Source: Tridacna crocea (Eukaryota > Mollusca > Bivalvia > Cardiida > Cardiidae). From it: a stretch of 64,000 nucleotides of DNA. The translations under genes and the position numbers were made by a program. The notes beneath the pieces were generated by a model. The model saw only the letters and a list, made by a program, of their open reading frames with translations. It had not been told where the DNA came from and made no database searches. Shown in pieces: positions 12,401 to 27,400 of the stretch (position 1 is the first letter of the stretch; each line of letters begins with the position of its first letter). The stretch is from assembly GCA_943736015.1 (NCBI GenBank), contig OX031060.1, positions 8,755,501 through 8,819,500 of the forward strand, read 5' to 3'.

Positions 12401-15400
12401 TGGTACAATTAATTTTGAACTGTTGTATCTATAGTCTGTGAATGCATCTTCTTCAAGGTTGTTGACACGAAAAAATTTGTTCAGTATAATTCTAACACTT
12501 AACTTTTTACTATACGACAAAATTTTAGACTGGTACAAATTTAAAGCATTTGCAGACGACAAAATGAATGTGACTAAAGAACTGAAATTTGTTTTTGGAA
12601 GGGAAGAAAACATTGTGGGAAAAGGTTACCAGCATTTTCTCCTTTTCCCCCCAATGTTTTCAAAAGGCTTCTTTCACAGGGGGGGTGTTAAAAGTCGGGA
12701 TTTTGATGTAAAGGGTTAACCAAACAATACCCAGTTTCCCTTATTGAAGAAGGCTTTTAACTCATTACCAAATGACAATATTTTAGGCAAGTCCAAATCG
12801 AAAGCATTTGCAGAAAATAAATTAAAAGTGACTGAAAATTTGAATATTGTTTTGTGAAGGGTAAAAAACATTGCTGGAAAAGGAGAAAATGCTGGTAACC
12901 AGCATTTTCTCCTTTTCCAGCAATGTTTTCTAAAGGCTTCTTTCTGAGGGTCATCAAAAGTAGGGATTGTGTGGTAATGGGTTAAAAAAATGTGGGAAAA
13001 GAAGGAAAACGCTAGTTACCAGCATTTTCTTCTTTTCCTACCATGTTTTCTACCCCATTAGAGACAGAACTCATGATTCGAAGTAACTTTTACTTGTTGT
13101 CTGTAAATTCTCTCAATTCCTTTAAGTCCAAAATTTCAATGTTTGGAAAAGAGTTAAATGATTCTATTTATACCTCAGTTATCTTGGCCGACTTATCTTG
13201 AGCAGCTTTGAGGAATACAGCCTTTAATTGGTTGTCTGTCACAGATACAGGGATATTTCTAACACACAGCCTCAACGTCGACACAAAGATGTTTATATTC
13301 TTTAACTTCTGTCTTTTCACCATCTCCACCTGTGTAAAAATACATGAAACATGCTCTGGGGAAATGGGGCTTATTATTATACTGCAAAAAGTTTTCTGTG
13401 ATCTGATTGGTTAATATGCCGGGAACATTATATCATGTTCCCTGGCAAAAACCAGTTTCCCTCTTGGGTGCCCCATAAACATCACTACATGTGCAACACA
13501 ACATCTAAAATGGTGGCGTTGATCGATCACCAGACTGCTCGTTTTAATGATGTCAGTTTCCACTGACGTCAGTTTTCATTAAATTAGGGCTCACAGAAGG
13601 GAATTTCTACTTCATCAGCATACTAGATTCGTGAAATTATAAAACAGGAAAATTTTAATTAACATGTTTTGAAAGGTAAAACTTTGCAGTATAATAAATT
13701 CATTGAACGGTCAGGTGGCAGGGGACTTGGAAACATGTTCACAGCTTTGGTGAATCATGTTGCCACCTCTCCTTTAGCTCGAGGCAACATGATTAACCAC
13801 AGTTGTGAACAAGTTTCCAAGTCCCCTGCCACCTGACCGTACAACTAATGTTTCTGCAGACAATATCTACCCATTTCAGCCTGCACAGTACCTGCAGCCT
13901 GACCTGGCTAAAACTTTTCACTTTTGGTCAATTTTCTGTATGTCCAAGGACCAGTTTACCTCATGATTAAGTAGGCTGATAAAAAAAAACTGCCTAATAA
14001 TAATCATTAACCCTTTACCACACAATGACAACTTTCAACGACCCCGAGGTAGAAGCCTTATAAAAACATTGTGGGAAAGGGAGAAAATGCTGGTAACCAG
14101 CATTCTCTCCTTTTCCCACAATGTTTCCTACCATTCCCAAATCAAATTTCATTTTGTCAGTCACATTTGTTTTGTCGTCTGCAAATGCTTTCAATTTGGA
14201 CCACTCTATAAATTTGTCGTTTGGTAGAGTTAACTGTGATGGCTTGCTTGGTCTTATACATCATGGTGATACAGTAACTCTTTACCAAATAACAAAATTT
14301 TAGACTGGTCCAAATTGAAAGCACTTGCAGACGACAAAATAAACATGAATCCAAAATTGAAATTTGTTTCCAGTATGGTAGAAAACATTGTAGGAAAAGG
14401 AGAAAATGCTGGTTCCTGCTGGAAACAAATTTAAATTTTTGAGTTTTGTCTATTTTGAGGTCTGCTAGTGCTTTCAATGTGGACCAGTCTAAAATTTTTG
14501 GTAAAGATTTAAACCTTTCCCAAATGACAAATTTTGTACTTGCCCGAAATGACAGCATCTGTAGACGACAAATTCAGAATTGGTACAAATTAACTATAGG
14601 TCTCTGATAGGGTAGAAAACATTGTGGGAAAAGGTTTCCCATAAGGTTTTCAGAAGGCTTCTTCCTCACAGCCTTGAAAATTTCGGATTGTTTGGTAAAG
14701 GGTTAAACACATACCTAAGCTCTCTCTTTAACACCTACCTGTGCTCACTTCTTTACACGCTTACCTGAGCTCTCTTCTTTAAATCAATTTCTGACAATCC
14801 TACAGCTGCCTGAGTTCCTGGTCTCACATCTGTTTAAATTGACAGAAAAAAAAAATCATTTGTGGACTTTATAATACTGTGATGATATATTTAATGACAC
14901 ACTGAAGAAAGAGGGTTTCTGACACTGAATACAAGCTAATAAATACGTATTTTTCTAGGATATTTTCCTCACAAACTAAAATAGAGAACTCACATCCTTG
15001 AGTCTAGGGTATGAGTTTTTCAGGGTACAAGGTCCCAAGCAACCTTTTCAAAATTATTTCAGTTGAAAAGCGGCAGCCAGTGCCCCTATCCATGCTCTGC
15101 TGAGTCTCTTTTTCAATTCTGCACAATTTTCTTTCCAAGCTACTGGCTGCTTTCCCAAAACAATTGTTAACACAATGGTCAGTGGTTACAGTATGTTGCA
15201 TGTAATCATAAGAATTGTTAATCTTTCACCACTAAATTCCGAGTTTCATGACACCAGAAAGAATTTTGAAAACATTGTGCAAAAAGAGCTTCACAAAGTG
15301 GCCAATATACACTCAGAGGGGTTTGGCAGTGAAATGAATTAAAATCTAAAACACCTGCAGATATTCAAATTTTGAAAGTCACATGCAAAACTAAACATCA

Positions 15401-18400
15401 TAGAGATTCATTGTGCTAAGTCTGAACTTATTCCAACGAAGAGCGTCAGAAGAGTTGAGCGCACGAGAAATAGCTTACAGACAGATGGACAGACACGACC
15501 AAGGCCATAACGTAATACAACCCTTTGGGCTTCTAAAAAGGAAAGAATGCTGGTATGCAGCATTAATTTTCATCATTTGAACAAAATTCAATTTTTTGTC
15601 TGCAACTGGTTTGAACTTGGATAAGCCTAAAGTTTTTTTGTTGTTACGGGAAAGAGTTCAAAAGGGATAATTTTACGAAAATTCACAGTAAAACATAACC
15701 ATCCCTTGTGGGTGCTCAGAAGTGTTTGGGTAATATTATCTTTATTAGAACAGGATGACTTTTCACAACAGGTGACACTTTTTTTAACCCTGATTGATTG
15801 ATCCATCAACTGATTGATTGATCCATTGCATGATTGATTGGTGTTTTATGCCATTTTCACTATTATTTCAGGTACATCACATATTCATGGGTTTTATCAA
15901 TACTGAGATTGGGCTCTGAAGTGTCTGCCCAACGACACTCCCATGAAGATCTCAGTGGATCATGTGAGACTTGCAACCATGCTTCCATGACATGGGTCCT
16001 ACACTTTACCACTGACCCACTCAGGACCCCATTTTAAACAACTAGATGATCAATTGCATAAAGGAATCACTCATGTCTTTTCCAACAATGTTTTCAACAA
16101 TACTGAATGCTGATATCTGCTTTTATTCCTTTTTCCTTCTTTGTCCATTTTAGTTTCTCTGCGTAATTTGTGACAGTTTTTGGAAGTTTGCATATGAATG
16201 GACTATTTCAAAAACCCTTGAGCCCGAGTAAAAAAATTAGTCGCAACTATAACAACTTACATCCTTCTCTGGCTAAATACAAATTCCGGTTGTCTTTTTT
16301 TTCCTTTTTCTTCTTCTCGTTAAACTCCATGGCTTTCTGGCGTGAGACTGCCAAGGCAACGGAAAGTTTTCTGCCATCCAACATCATGTCCTCAGCCGAA
16401 GCACTTTCTAAACATTTATCTGCTGATTCTTTTGACTTGAACTTTACGAAAGCCATACCTATACAGTTAGAAATTGATTCATTGTTAGGTGTTTAACACT
16501 GTTTTCAAAATTATTTCATTTATATCAAGGCAGCCATTGCACCTATCCATGCTTTCCTGGAGTTTCTTCCACCAGGGCCCATATTTATCAGCCATTCTTA
16601 AGAACGTTCTTTGGCTTATCCTCAAGAATTTTCTACATTTGTAAGAAACACAACTTCTGATTGGCTACACCATTCTGTATAGCCAATCAGAAGTTGTGTT
16701 ACTAACAAACCTAGAAAAACCTTGGAGAATAAGACTAAACATATTCTCAAGACTGGTTGGTGAATACAGGCCCAGCAGTCACACAATATTGACTGGCTAC
16801 TTTCCCATATAACCATTATTGAAACAATGAATCCTGTCTCAATGACTAACATCAATCCTTCAAAGGAAATTGACCTAGCCAAGCATCGAACCTGCAACCC
16901 CTTGTCGTCAAGTGCTATACACTAACTTCTACGCTACAAACTGCGCTCGGCTACTGAGACACCAGGACTTGGCTCAAATGTAACTCTTTACCACACAATC
17001 CAGACTTTTAACAACCCTGAGAAAGAAGCCTTTTGAAAACATTGTTGGAAAAGAAGAAAATGCTGGTAACCAGCATTTTCTCCTTTTCCCACAATGTCTT
17101 CTACCCACTCCAATACAAATTTCAATTTTTGAATCACATTTATTTTGTCGTCTGCAAATGCTTTCAATTCGGACAAGGCCAATATTTTGTCATTTGGCAG
17201 AGTTAAAGCAATTTTTTCTAACCTATAGATGACAAATTTTGGACCACATTTAATCAGTTGTCTGCAAATGCTTTCAATTTTGGCCAATCTAAAATTTTGC
17301 AGTTTCGTTAAAAGTTAAAAGACAGTCAACTTTGACAATGGCTAAGAGCATTGGGCAAGTAGAGAAGATGGCAAAATGTACAGAGGAGAAAAGGTACTTA
17401 CCTTTGGAGTGTTCTGTATTAAAATCTACGACAACACGGGCATAGTCAAGATCTCCGAACTGTTCAAAGAATTCTGACAACTTGTCTTCTTCTGTGTCGT
17501 ATGATAAATTTCTAAACAGGCAAAGAAATACAAAATATATAGAGGATACCACATGTGTTTTTTTTTTATGGTGAAATATCTCAATTTATTTCATTGAGTG
17601 TGCCACTGAAAATATTACCGATTATATTCAATAGATGGAATGAATTTCTATCTTTCATCAACAGAAAACAACCAAACAAGTATTCTATTAATTCAACACA
17701 AAAATTTTAAGTCTTTTAGGGGGAACCTTTCAGCAAAATCCAGTACTGTTCTTCTTGATTATTACCTGTGGAGTATCCCCTCTGCATATCAATGCATTAC
17801 AATTTAATGTTAAGTGCCAGAAATATAGGATAAATTACATAATTTATCCATCTGGTTGGGAGGCACACACATTTTACTTTAGAAGAAAGCCTTTTGAAAC
17901 ATTGTGGGGAAAGGAGCTTCACAATATCTGGTCTGCAATGCTTTTAATACAAACAAGACATCTAAAAACTAAACATAGAGTTTAAGGTGTTACCTTATAA
18001 ATACTGTTTTGCCTTCATCTACATCTACCCGGTCTGAAACAGATAAAAACACAATCTAGTGTTTATTGATTAATCAAATAATTTGAAAATATTTCTCTAT
18101 GTCTGAGAACAAATTTTTGCTTTTCCCTACTATCTCAGTGCTTTAATTTTTCTTGCATGAGACTAAACATCAAACTAAGAATTTCAAGTTTCATGATAGC
18201 TAAAAGCAGAACAAAATTGCCAAATCACTATCTTGCAAACCTATTAACCCTGTACCTGCCATGACGACTTTAAGCGACCCCGAGAAAGAAGCCTTTTGAA
18301 AGCTTTGTGGGAAAAGGAGAAAATGCTTGTAACCAGCATTTTTTCCTTTTCCCACAAAGCTTTCTATCCTACCACGAAAAGATTTGTGACATATGGGCCA

Positions 18401-21400
18401 CTTTGAAATTGTCGTTTGCAACAGTTTTACTGCTTTCAATTTGAACATGTCAAAAATTTTGCTGCGTGGTAAAGCCCATTTCACAACATCAGTTGTCTTT
18501 GTGGCAAGTGCAGATCAAGATCAGTCTGCACTAGAAGTACATTCTGATCTTTGATCTACATTGTCTGTTTTTCTGAGACATTCTGGACTAGAGAAACCTT
18601 TTTCTTGCACTTATTCGGGTCCAGTTTTCAGGGTGAAAATATCTGCCTGTTTTTGCAATGTTGGGGTTCCTATTTTCCCATGCAACACAGAGACTAATAA
18701 ATATCATAAAATCAATTCTGATAATTGACTTTTTACCAAAATAACAAAATCTTAGACTTGTCCAAATTGAAAGCATTAGAGGACCAAATATAAAATGTGG
18801 CTCAAATGGTAGAAATAGTTCTGAATTTAACAGAAGAAAACATTGTTGGAAAAGGAGAAAATGCCGGCTACCAGCATTTTCTCTTTTTCCCCCACAATGT
18901 TATCAAGAGCCTTCTTTCTAAAGGGTCATCAAAAATCTGGATTCTGTGGCAAAGGTGTAACTTTTTCTTTGAAGCCTATCACAGATCTATCACAAACCTT
19001 TTTGAAAATTCTTGGACCTATCCTCATCTGTATCACTTCCATCTTCATCATCATCATCATCATCATCATTATCATCATTTCCATCACTTTCTGCTTCCAT
19101 TTCATCACCATCATCTTCATTACCATCACTACCATCATCATCATCTTCTTCTACATCATCATCACCTCCTTCATCATCATCACTATAACCTTCATCATCA
19201 GAAAGGTCCCGTTTACGTTTGACTATTGGTTTAATATCTTCTTTAGAATCCTCTGCCTCGCCACTAAATGAACCCTCATCTTCTTCTTCATCTGTTTCTT
19301 CAGCAACTTAAAATGAAAATAAAAAGATATGAGCCATACCATGCGAAATATGGCGAGGTTTAACAGTAAGGCTGCCAAGCCCAATTCACTGACCTTTTGC
19401 AGACAGCATAGATCAAGATCAGACTGCACAGAACGTGCAGTCTGATCTTGATCTATACTGTCTGATAAGGACAATGTATTCAAATGTTTCTCCATCAGTG
19501 TCACGAAAACTCAGAAATGTGTGGTAAAGGATTAAATGTTGCTAAAACAATGTTTGTCTTTGATACGGTTCAAAAAATTGGTGGAAAAAGGGGGAAGTGC
19601 TCTTTATCATCATCTTCTCCTTTTCCCACAATGTTTTCAAATACCTTCTGCATCAAGGTCTTAACTCAAGATCATGTAGTGAAGGGTAAATCATGTGTTA
19701 CGGATAACCACGCCTCCTTCATGTATAGCTTCGCCTGTATCTAATTACAACACCTGACAACTGCGTCAGGGAAAAATCTCTTTGGCTCAGTGATTATGTA
19801 ATTGGTCTTTAAGTCCTCGAAAAACAAGGATGTTTGTCCTTCATGGGTATGAGTCCCGCTATGCGTTTATTTGTTTCTTTGTTACGGACTCTGTTCGTAA
19901 GATGAGGGCTCATCCAGGATTGGCCATTGAACCATTAGTCCCATTTGTTGTCCAAAATAGGAGGCTTTGAGTTAACAATAAATGATGACTTTAAGAAGGG
20001 GTGTGTTACTAGAGACCACTGCTTCATGCACAGCTTCATCCTGAATTAAATACAATACCTGACAATTGCGTCGGGGAGATATCTCTCTGGCTCAGTGGTT
20101 ACAATATTGGTCTTTAAATCCGCGAAAAACAAGGATGTTTGTCTGTCAGGAGTTCAAGTCCTGAGCGGTTTCTATTTGAGCAGGCCCGTAGGAACAGGGG
20201 GAGCTGGGGGGGGGGGGGGGGGGGGGGGGGGCTCAGCCCCCCCCCCCCCCCCCCCAATAATTTTGAAATCACAGTAACTAAAATATGAGTTTTTATCGCA
20301 ATGCAACAAGCACGCAAAAAATCTCAGTATTTCGAAGTTAGCCCCCCCCCAATCTTGAAATGCTTTCTACGTGGCTGTTGAGTTATGCATTTACTTGTTT
20401 CTTTGTTATGGACTTTGTTCGTAAGACATTTCTTATCTAGAAATACTACAAAGTCCTTCTATGTGATGAAATACTGGTATTTGTAAATTTCTTACCAATT
20501 GGTTTAGTTTCTTCCTCAGTTTCATATTTGCTCTTTGGTATCACCCAATCTACAGCCACTGGTCGTCCTATAAGAATGAAAAACAAAGTAATTTGATTAC
20601 CAACAAAGCATAAATGTTTTTTATGCCATATGCAAATGCTTTCAAACTGCCCACTTTTAAAAGTTTGACATTTTTAAAAGAGTTAATCCTTTCCCAAACA
20701 ATCCCTGGTTTTTACGGGTCAGCAGTAGAAGCCTTTTGAAAACATTGTGGGAAAAGGAGAAAATGCTGGTAACCAGCATTTTCTCCTTCTCCCACAAAGT
20801 TTACTACCCTATCATATAGAAAAATCATCTTTTTAGCAACTGTTAATTTGTTATCTACCAAATGCTTTCAATTTGGTCTGGTCCAAAATTTGCCGTTTGG
20901 GAAAGGATTAACCCTTTCCCAAACAAGCCCTTGTTTTTACGTGTCTGCAGCCCAAGTCTTTTGAAAACACTGTGGGAAAAGGAGAAATTGCTCGTTACGA
21001 GCAATTTCTCCTTTTCCCACTGTGTTTTCTACCCATTTGGAGAACTTTCTGCCATTTTTATCAAATTTGAAATTGTTGTCTGAAAACTCTTTGAGTTTGG
21101 AAGAGTCTAAAATTTGTCGTTTGGGAAAGGGTTAAGGATATTGAAACCTAATTACTGGAAGCACAAGCATATTGTTTGACTTACCCTTCAACCCTTTACC
21201 ACACAGTCTCTGGTTTTAGCTACCCTATGAAAGAAGCCTTTCAATATCATTGTGGGAAACCGAGAAAATTCTGGTAACCAGCATTTTTTTTTCTTTTCCT
21301 TTTCCCAGAATGTTTTCCTCCCTGCCTAAAACAAATTTCTATTTTCTGTCACTTTTACTTAACCCATTACCACACAATCCCTACTTTTGACGCCTCTAAG

Positions 21401-24400
21401 AAAGAAGCCTTTTGAAAACACTATGGGAAAAGGAGAAAATGCTGGTAACCAGCAGTTTCTCCTTTTCCCAGAGTGTTTTCTACCCTTCCCAGCACAAATT
21501 TCTATTTTTTAGTCACGTTTATTTTGTCTTCTGCAAATGCTTTCAATTTGGACCAGTCCAAAATTTTCTCATGTGGTAAATATTTAAAGTGCCTGTACAG
21601 TAATCAAACTCAAATCTTTGATGTTAGTTCTTTACACAATCCGTAGTTTAGACTACCTTGAGGAAAAAGCTTTTTGAAAACCTTGTGGGAAAAGGAGAAA
21701 ATTCTGGTCATCAGCATTTCCTCTTTTCCCCACAAGGTTTTCTACACTTTCACAGACAGCCTTCATCTACAGTATTATTAAAACTTGGTCTCTCAGATGT
21801 CTTTGGTGGAATATTTGTGCAATGTTTTTATTTGTTATGTGTGTGCCAACATGAGATCAGTGTTCTTAAATCTTTACAACACGATCCCAACTTGTAATAA
21901 CTCTGAGAGAGAAGTCTTTTGAAAACTTTGCAGAAAAACGTAACCAGTATTTTCTCCTTTCCTCACCATTTTTTTTCTACCCTATCAAAGACAAATTTTA
22001 TCATTGGCCTACATTTAAATACAGTCGAACGTCCTTAGCTCAAACGTCCCTTCGTCAAACTTATCCCTACGTCGAAGTTTTTTTCAGGTCCCGATCTCAT
22101 TGCTCTTTATTTCAATATAATTCAACCTCCATACGTCGTTATCTGTACCTCGAAATTTATCCATACGTCGAATGAATTTGAACGTATTCACACATCTTTA
22201 CCTCGAAGTTAATTTGTAAAGGACGATGTTTGCTGTCAATCAGGTTTTTCACACCTTTCGACTTGTCAACTCCGGGAATTAACAAGTGTATTACAGTATT
22301 GATTATCGATTGTTTGTTTGATTTTGGATTGACTGTTTGACTGTGAGATTAAAACTTCAAAGTTTGAGTGATTTGAGTGAAAGGGTCGGAAAAGTTTTTT
22401 TTAGTTTTTTAGTGTTACATTTGTAATTTACATTGACGAGTGAAGAACCCAACGCTAATTCCATACAGAACTTGTTTGGTGAAGGACCCGATCAATGTGC
22501 AATTTTTATGTTTATTGTTCATAGTAGTTGTAGAATTTGTATAAAAACAATGTTTCTTAATGAATAAATAAATAATGATAATAAAACTTATTTTATCTTA
22601 TTTTTGTATTCCATTTTATCTTATTTTATATTCGATTAGTCGAATGAAGACAAATCAAATGATGCCTCTATTTACTTCTGGTATTTCGCCATCTATCTAA
22701 TTCGTACCCAGTTTCGAGAACTCCGATGATCTACACGTCGAACTTTCTATAACTCGAAGTTTTTACGAGTGTCCCCCGAACTTCGAGGTTTAGAGATTCG
22801 ACTGTAGTTGTTTTCAAATGTGTTCTGTTTGGAAGGAAATGTCTTAATTTTTGTCCTGTTGTAAAGATTTAATACAGATTTATTACAATTGTAATGGGAA
22901 GTCTTGTAAATAATTATTTCCAAGTCAAAACTATTACAGTTATCATTTCATAACACCCTTATCTCTTTACCACACAATCCCGACTTTTAACGACCCTGAA
23001 ACAGGAGCCTTTCGAAAACATTGTGGGAAAAGGAGAAAATGCTGGTAACCAGCATTTTCTCCTTTTCCCACAATGTTTTCTACCCTTCCAAAACCAAATT
23101 TCAAGTTTTAGTCACATCTATTTTGTCATCTGCAAATACTTTCAATTTGGACCAGTTTAGAATTTTGTCGTTAGGTAAAGAGTTAACCAAAACGAAATAA
23201 ATTGTTCCCTCCACATATAAAATCTACTTCCACAACTATTTTCTGGTACTCTTTGGATTCAAGAGGTTATATATAATATCTAGCAGAATCAAGATGAATG
23301 AAAATCAAAACGGATTGTCTGATAAATAGAAAACACTTTGTACCAGCGTTGTTCAGAGCTCCTGATAAGAGGGAGTGATGGTCTTCTAAATACATTATTT
23401 CTCTTCCAAACCCTATGTTGTGGGTACTCATTAGAATTGTCTCAACGAGAAAATTCTAATGAGTACCCACAACATAGGGTTCAGTGGAGAATTATTAATA
23501 ATTTTAATTTTGAAATAAAATCACTCCCTCTATCTGTAGCTCTGGTTATACCTTTTATTTTCTTTGAGTTCATTTCGTCAATGGCCTTTTTAGCATGTTG
23601 AAGAGACAAAAACTGTACAAAACCAAACCCCAGTGACTGGCCATCTGAAACACACAAGTTGTTTATCCATCTTGACTGTTAAATCTTACCAGACAACATT
23701 TTAGTTTTATTCTGCTTTTCTGAGAAAAAAAAAAAACATTTCCAGAAGATTGCCTAGGGACAAGATTAAAGTCAGTGTTTGGCAAATGACTTTCAAAGAT
23801 GACCTTGACTTAGGATCTACCTGACCAAATGTTTCTGAAAAATCCATCAGTTTTAGCAATATTTTGTTACTCATCTGCAAATCCTTTAAAATTTGAAGAG
23901 TTTGAAATTTTGTCATCTTATATGGTAAGGGTTATGTTTCTTACTTAAAGGTACAAAAAATCAAATTTACCTGCATTCTTTGGAATCTTCACTTCAGAGA
24001 TTTCTCCATGTTTCTCAAAATTTTTGCGCAAATCTTTTTCTGTGCACTAGAAATATTAGACAGAAAGAATGTTGTCCAAAAAGTGTAAAAATCTCTTGTT
24101 TGTTGTTGATTTTTTTTTTCTAATGGCATATTGCATCACTGTCATCAGTATTTCAAATATATCACTACAGACATTGCTTACACATGTCTGTGCTTATTGT
24201 TAGAGTAAAAGAATAACCATCCCAACGATAGAAGATTTTTCAATTAACCCATTACCACACAATCCCTACTTTTGACGCCCCTGAGAAAGAAGTCTTTTGA
24301 AAACATTGTGGGAAAAGGAGAAAATGCTGGTAACCAGTATTTTCTCCTTTTCCCACAATTTTTTCTACCCTTCACAAAACAAATTTCAATTTTTCAGTCA

Positions 24401-27400
24401 CTTTTATTTTGTCGTCTGCAAATGCTTTCAATTTAGACCAGTCTAAAATATTGTCGTGTGGTAATGAGTTAAAGATTTCGGAAGGTACGACACAGGTTTA
24501 AGTCTTTACCACACAACAAAATTTTAGACAGGTTCAAATTTAAAGCAATTGCAGATGACAAAATAAAGGTGACTGAAAAATTGAAATTTGTTCTGGGAAG
24601 GGTAAAAAACACTGTGGGAACGGGAGAAAATGCTGGTTACCAGCATTTTCTCCTTTTCCTACAGCGTTTTCAAAAGGTTTCGTTCTCAAGGGTGTCAAAA
24701 GTAGGGATTGTGTGGTAATGGCTTAAACCTTGAAACTACCAAAGAGCAAGTACCTGGTCAGTTTTCAGCAACCATTCCTAGTTTTATAGTGAAGTATTTC
24801 CTAATTCTAAATTAACATCACTTTTGATTGGCTAAACCATTTGGTTTATCCAATCAAAACTTGCATTACTTTCTACATATAGAATAAGACAAAGAATGAA
24901 ACTAAGAGTGGCTATGAAAGCAAGCCACAGTTATGCTTCCCTAATCCAATCACTGAGAGTTAATGATTGATGAAAAACAGACAGACTTGGAAATAAAACC
25001 TATGGCTGCGTAGAGTGGCTCAAAGCTGTCAATGAGAAAGTGTAAATCAGGATTAAAGCAAAGTAAAAGATTTTTTCAACAACTAAAACTTTGAAATTCT
25101 AGTTTTGAGGTGTAAATATGGGCAAAAAATCCCTGGGTAACCCTTTATCACACAATCCCGACTTTTAACAGCCCTGAGGAAGCCTTTCAAAACATTGTGG
25201 GAAAAGGAGAAAATGCTGGTAACCAGCATTTTCTCCTTTTCCACAATGTTTTCTATTCTTCTAAAGTCATGTTTCAATTTTTGAGTCACATTCATTTTGT
25301 TGTCTGCAAATGCTTTCAATCTGGACAAGTCTAAAATTTTGTCGTTTGGTAAAGAGTTGATTTATCTAGCACTTTGAAGGCAAGGGCAACTAGAGCTATC
25401 ACTGAACGTGATTATACCCACACCAGCTCCTTCTCACACAAACAGGTCTTTGTCACAGAATGCAGAATGGTTTAGTACTGTGGTGGGAGTTGAAAATAGT
25501 TCAAGGGGAGATAATTCCACAACAAATCACAGCAGGACAGACAGACAGCCATGGCAATTCCAATATACTCCCCTCCACTATTTCGTGCGGGTTATAATAA
25601 ACTGTATAGATTTCTTGATTGTTGTAACACTTGTTAGATTAATATGCAAGTATCTTGATAATCTTTCTACTGACCTTGAAAGCTAGATTTCTCACAATGA
25701 CTCGACACTTCTTGAGCAATTTTTGTGGAATGTTGGCAGAATCTTTAGATAGCTGCTGTGCTGTCAGTTTTAAACCTGAAATGTGATTCAAGCAGCTAAT
25801 AACCGAACTCTTTGTAAGATTGCTTTCCAAAAAGTAACACTGTATTTTCCTACAAAAATGGCCCCAACGAAGAAACTATCAACTCAGACTTAGTCCAAAA
25901 GAAAAGCAATGGATATCATCTTCAATTTTTTTTTTTTTTTTATCTTAATTTTTCTTGCTATAAACTAGAGTCTCAAAATTGTAGCAAGAAGAAAGAACAA
26001 TGGATGTCATTTTTTTTTCATATTTTTCTTTGAATTTTCTAGCTCAAAAGTAGCCCCTATTATGAAACAGATAGTAAATATTTTACATTTCAGCAACAAT
26101 TTTGAGTTAACTCGTTACCACACAATCCTGACTTTTAACGACCCTGTGAAAGAAGCTGTTTGAAAACATTATGGGAAAAGGAGAAAATGCTGGTAACCAT
26201 TGTTGGAAAATAAATAAATGCTTATAACCGTTCTAAATTGAAATTCTAGTTCATTCTAAGTCTTTTTCTAGGTTTAAAAAGTAACACAATTTCTGGTTGA
26301 CTATACCATTTCATTTAACCTGTCAAACTTAGCATACCTTGAAAATTGAGGAAAGTCTTCCGGATGAGAAGCAACATGTTATGAATGATTGCGGAACACA
26401 GGCAAAATGTTTTCTAGCTTTTCCAGGATGAATTCCATCACTTTTCCTACATTAAATATGTCATTTGCCCATGCTTTGGATTTGAACATGTCCAATTTAT
26501 TATCGTTAAGTACAGAGAAAAAGATTTATACCTTTGTATTCATGGTTATTCAGTCTGTTCACAGCTCTCTTGGCATCTCGAATACATTTAAACTTCACAT
26601 GGGCACTGTCATCCGAGACCAGCTTTATTTCAGCAATATGCTTCACATTCCTGTAGAACAAAGTATAGAGACCATGCTCTGTGAAAAGGGAGTATAATGC
26701 ATCTGTAAAAAGCATCGAGCCTTTGTTAATTTTCTGCATGCCAAAGAACCAGTCTATTGTGTGATTCGGTTGGTTGTTCCAAAACATGGTTTTTATGGAC
26801 AGATAATTATATGATGACTTCAATGGTATCATGCAACACCTAGATACATTTACTCTTTACCAAACAATCCCTGGTTTTTACGACCCTGAAACAGAAGCCT
26901 TTTGAAAACATTGTGGAAAAAGGAGAAAATGCTGGTAACCAGCATTTTCTCCTTTTCCCACAATGTTTTCAACCCTGCTGGAAACAAATTTCAATTTTTG
27001 AGTAACATCCATTTTGTCGTCTGCAAATGCTTTCATTTTGGACCAGTCTAAAATTTTGTCATTTGGTAAAGAGTTAAGCCCCATTTTGCCAGAGCACTGT
27101 TCACATGCATTAAACTTTTCTGCGCCATTGGCAAAAACAGAGGTTTGTGCAGACAGTATACTCCAGACCAGAATGCACAGAATGTGCAATAAGATGAATC
27201 ATGTCCTTTAACTCATTACCAAACGACAATATTTTAGGCTTGTCCAAAACGAAAGCATTTGCAGATGACAAAATAAATGTTACTCAAAAATTGAAGTTTG
27301 TTTCCAGCAGGGTTGAAAACATTGTGGGAAAAGGAGAAAATGCTGGTTACCAGTTACCAGTTAAAGTTAATGAAAATTTGAAATTTAGTCTGTGAAGGAT

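Noticed and set aside
18797-19271. Histidine-rich and isoleucine-rich plus-strand frames
   Set aside because: Antisense shadows of the Asp/Glu-coding GAT repeat in RBM28 exon 10.
27014-27211. Short frames between RBM28 exons 4 and 5
   Set aside because: They fall on a MITE B arm and have no RRM-like residues; the exon 4 to exon 5 join is already in phase.
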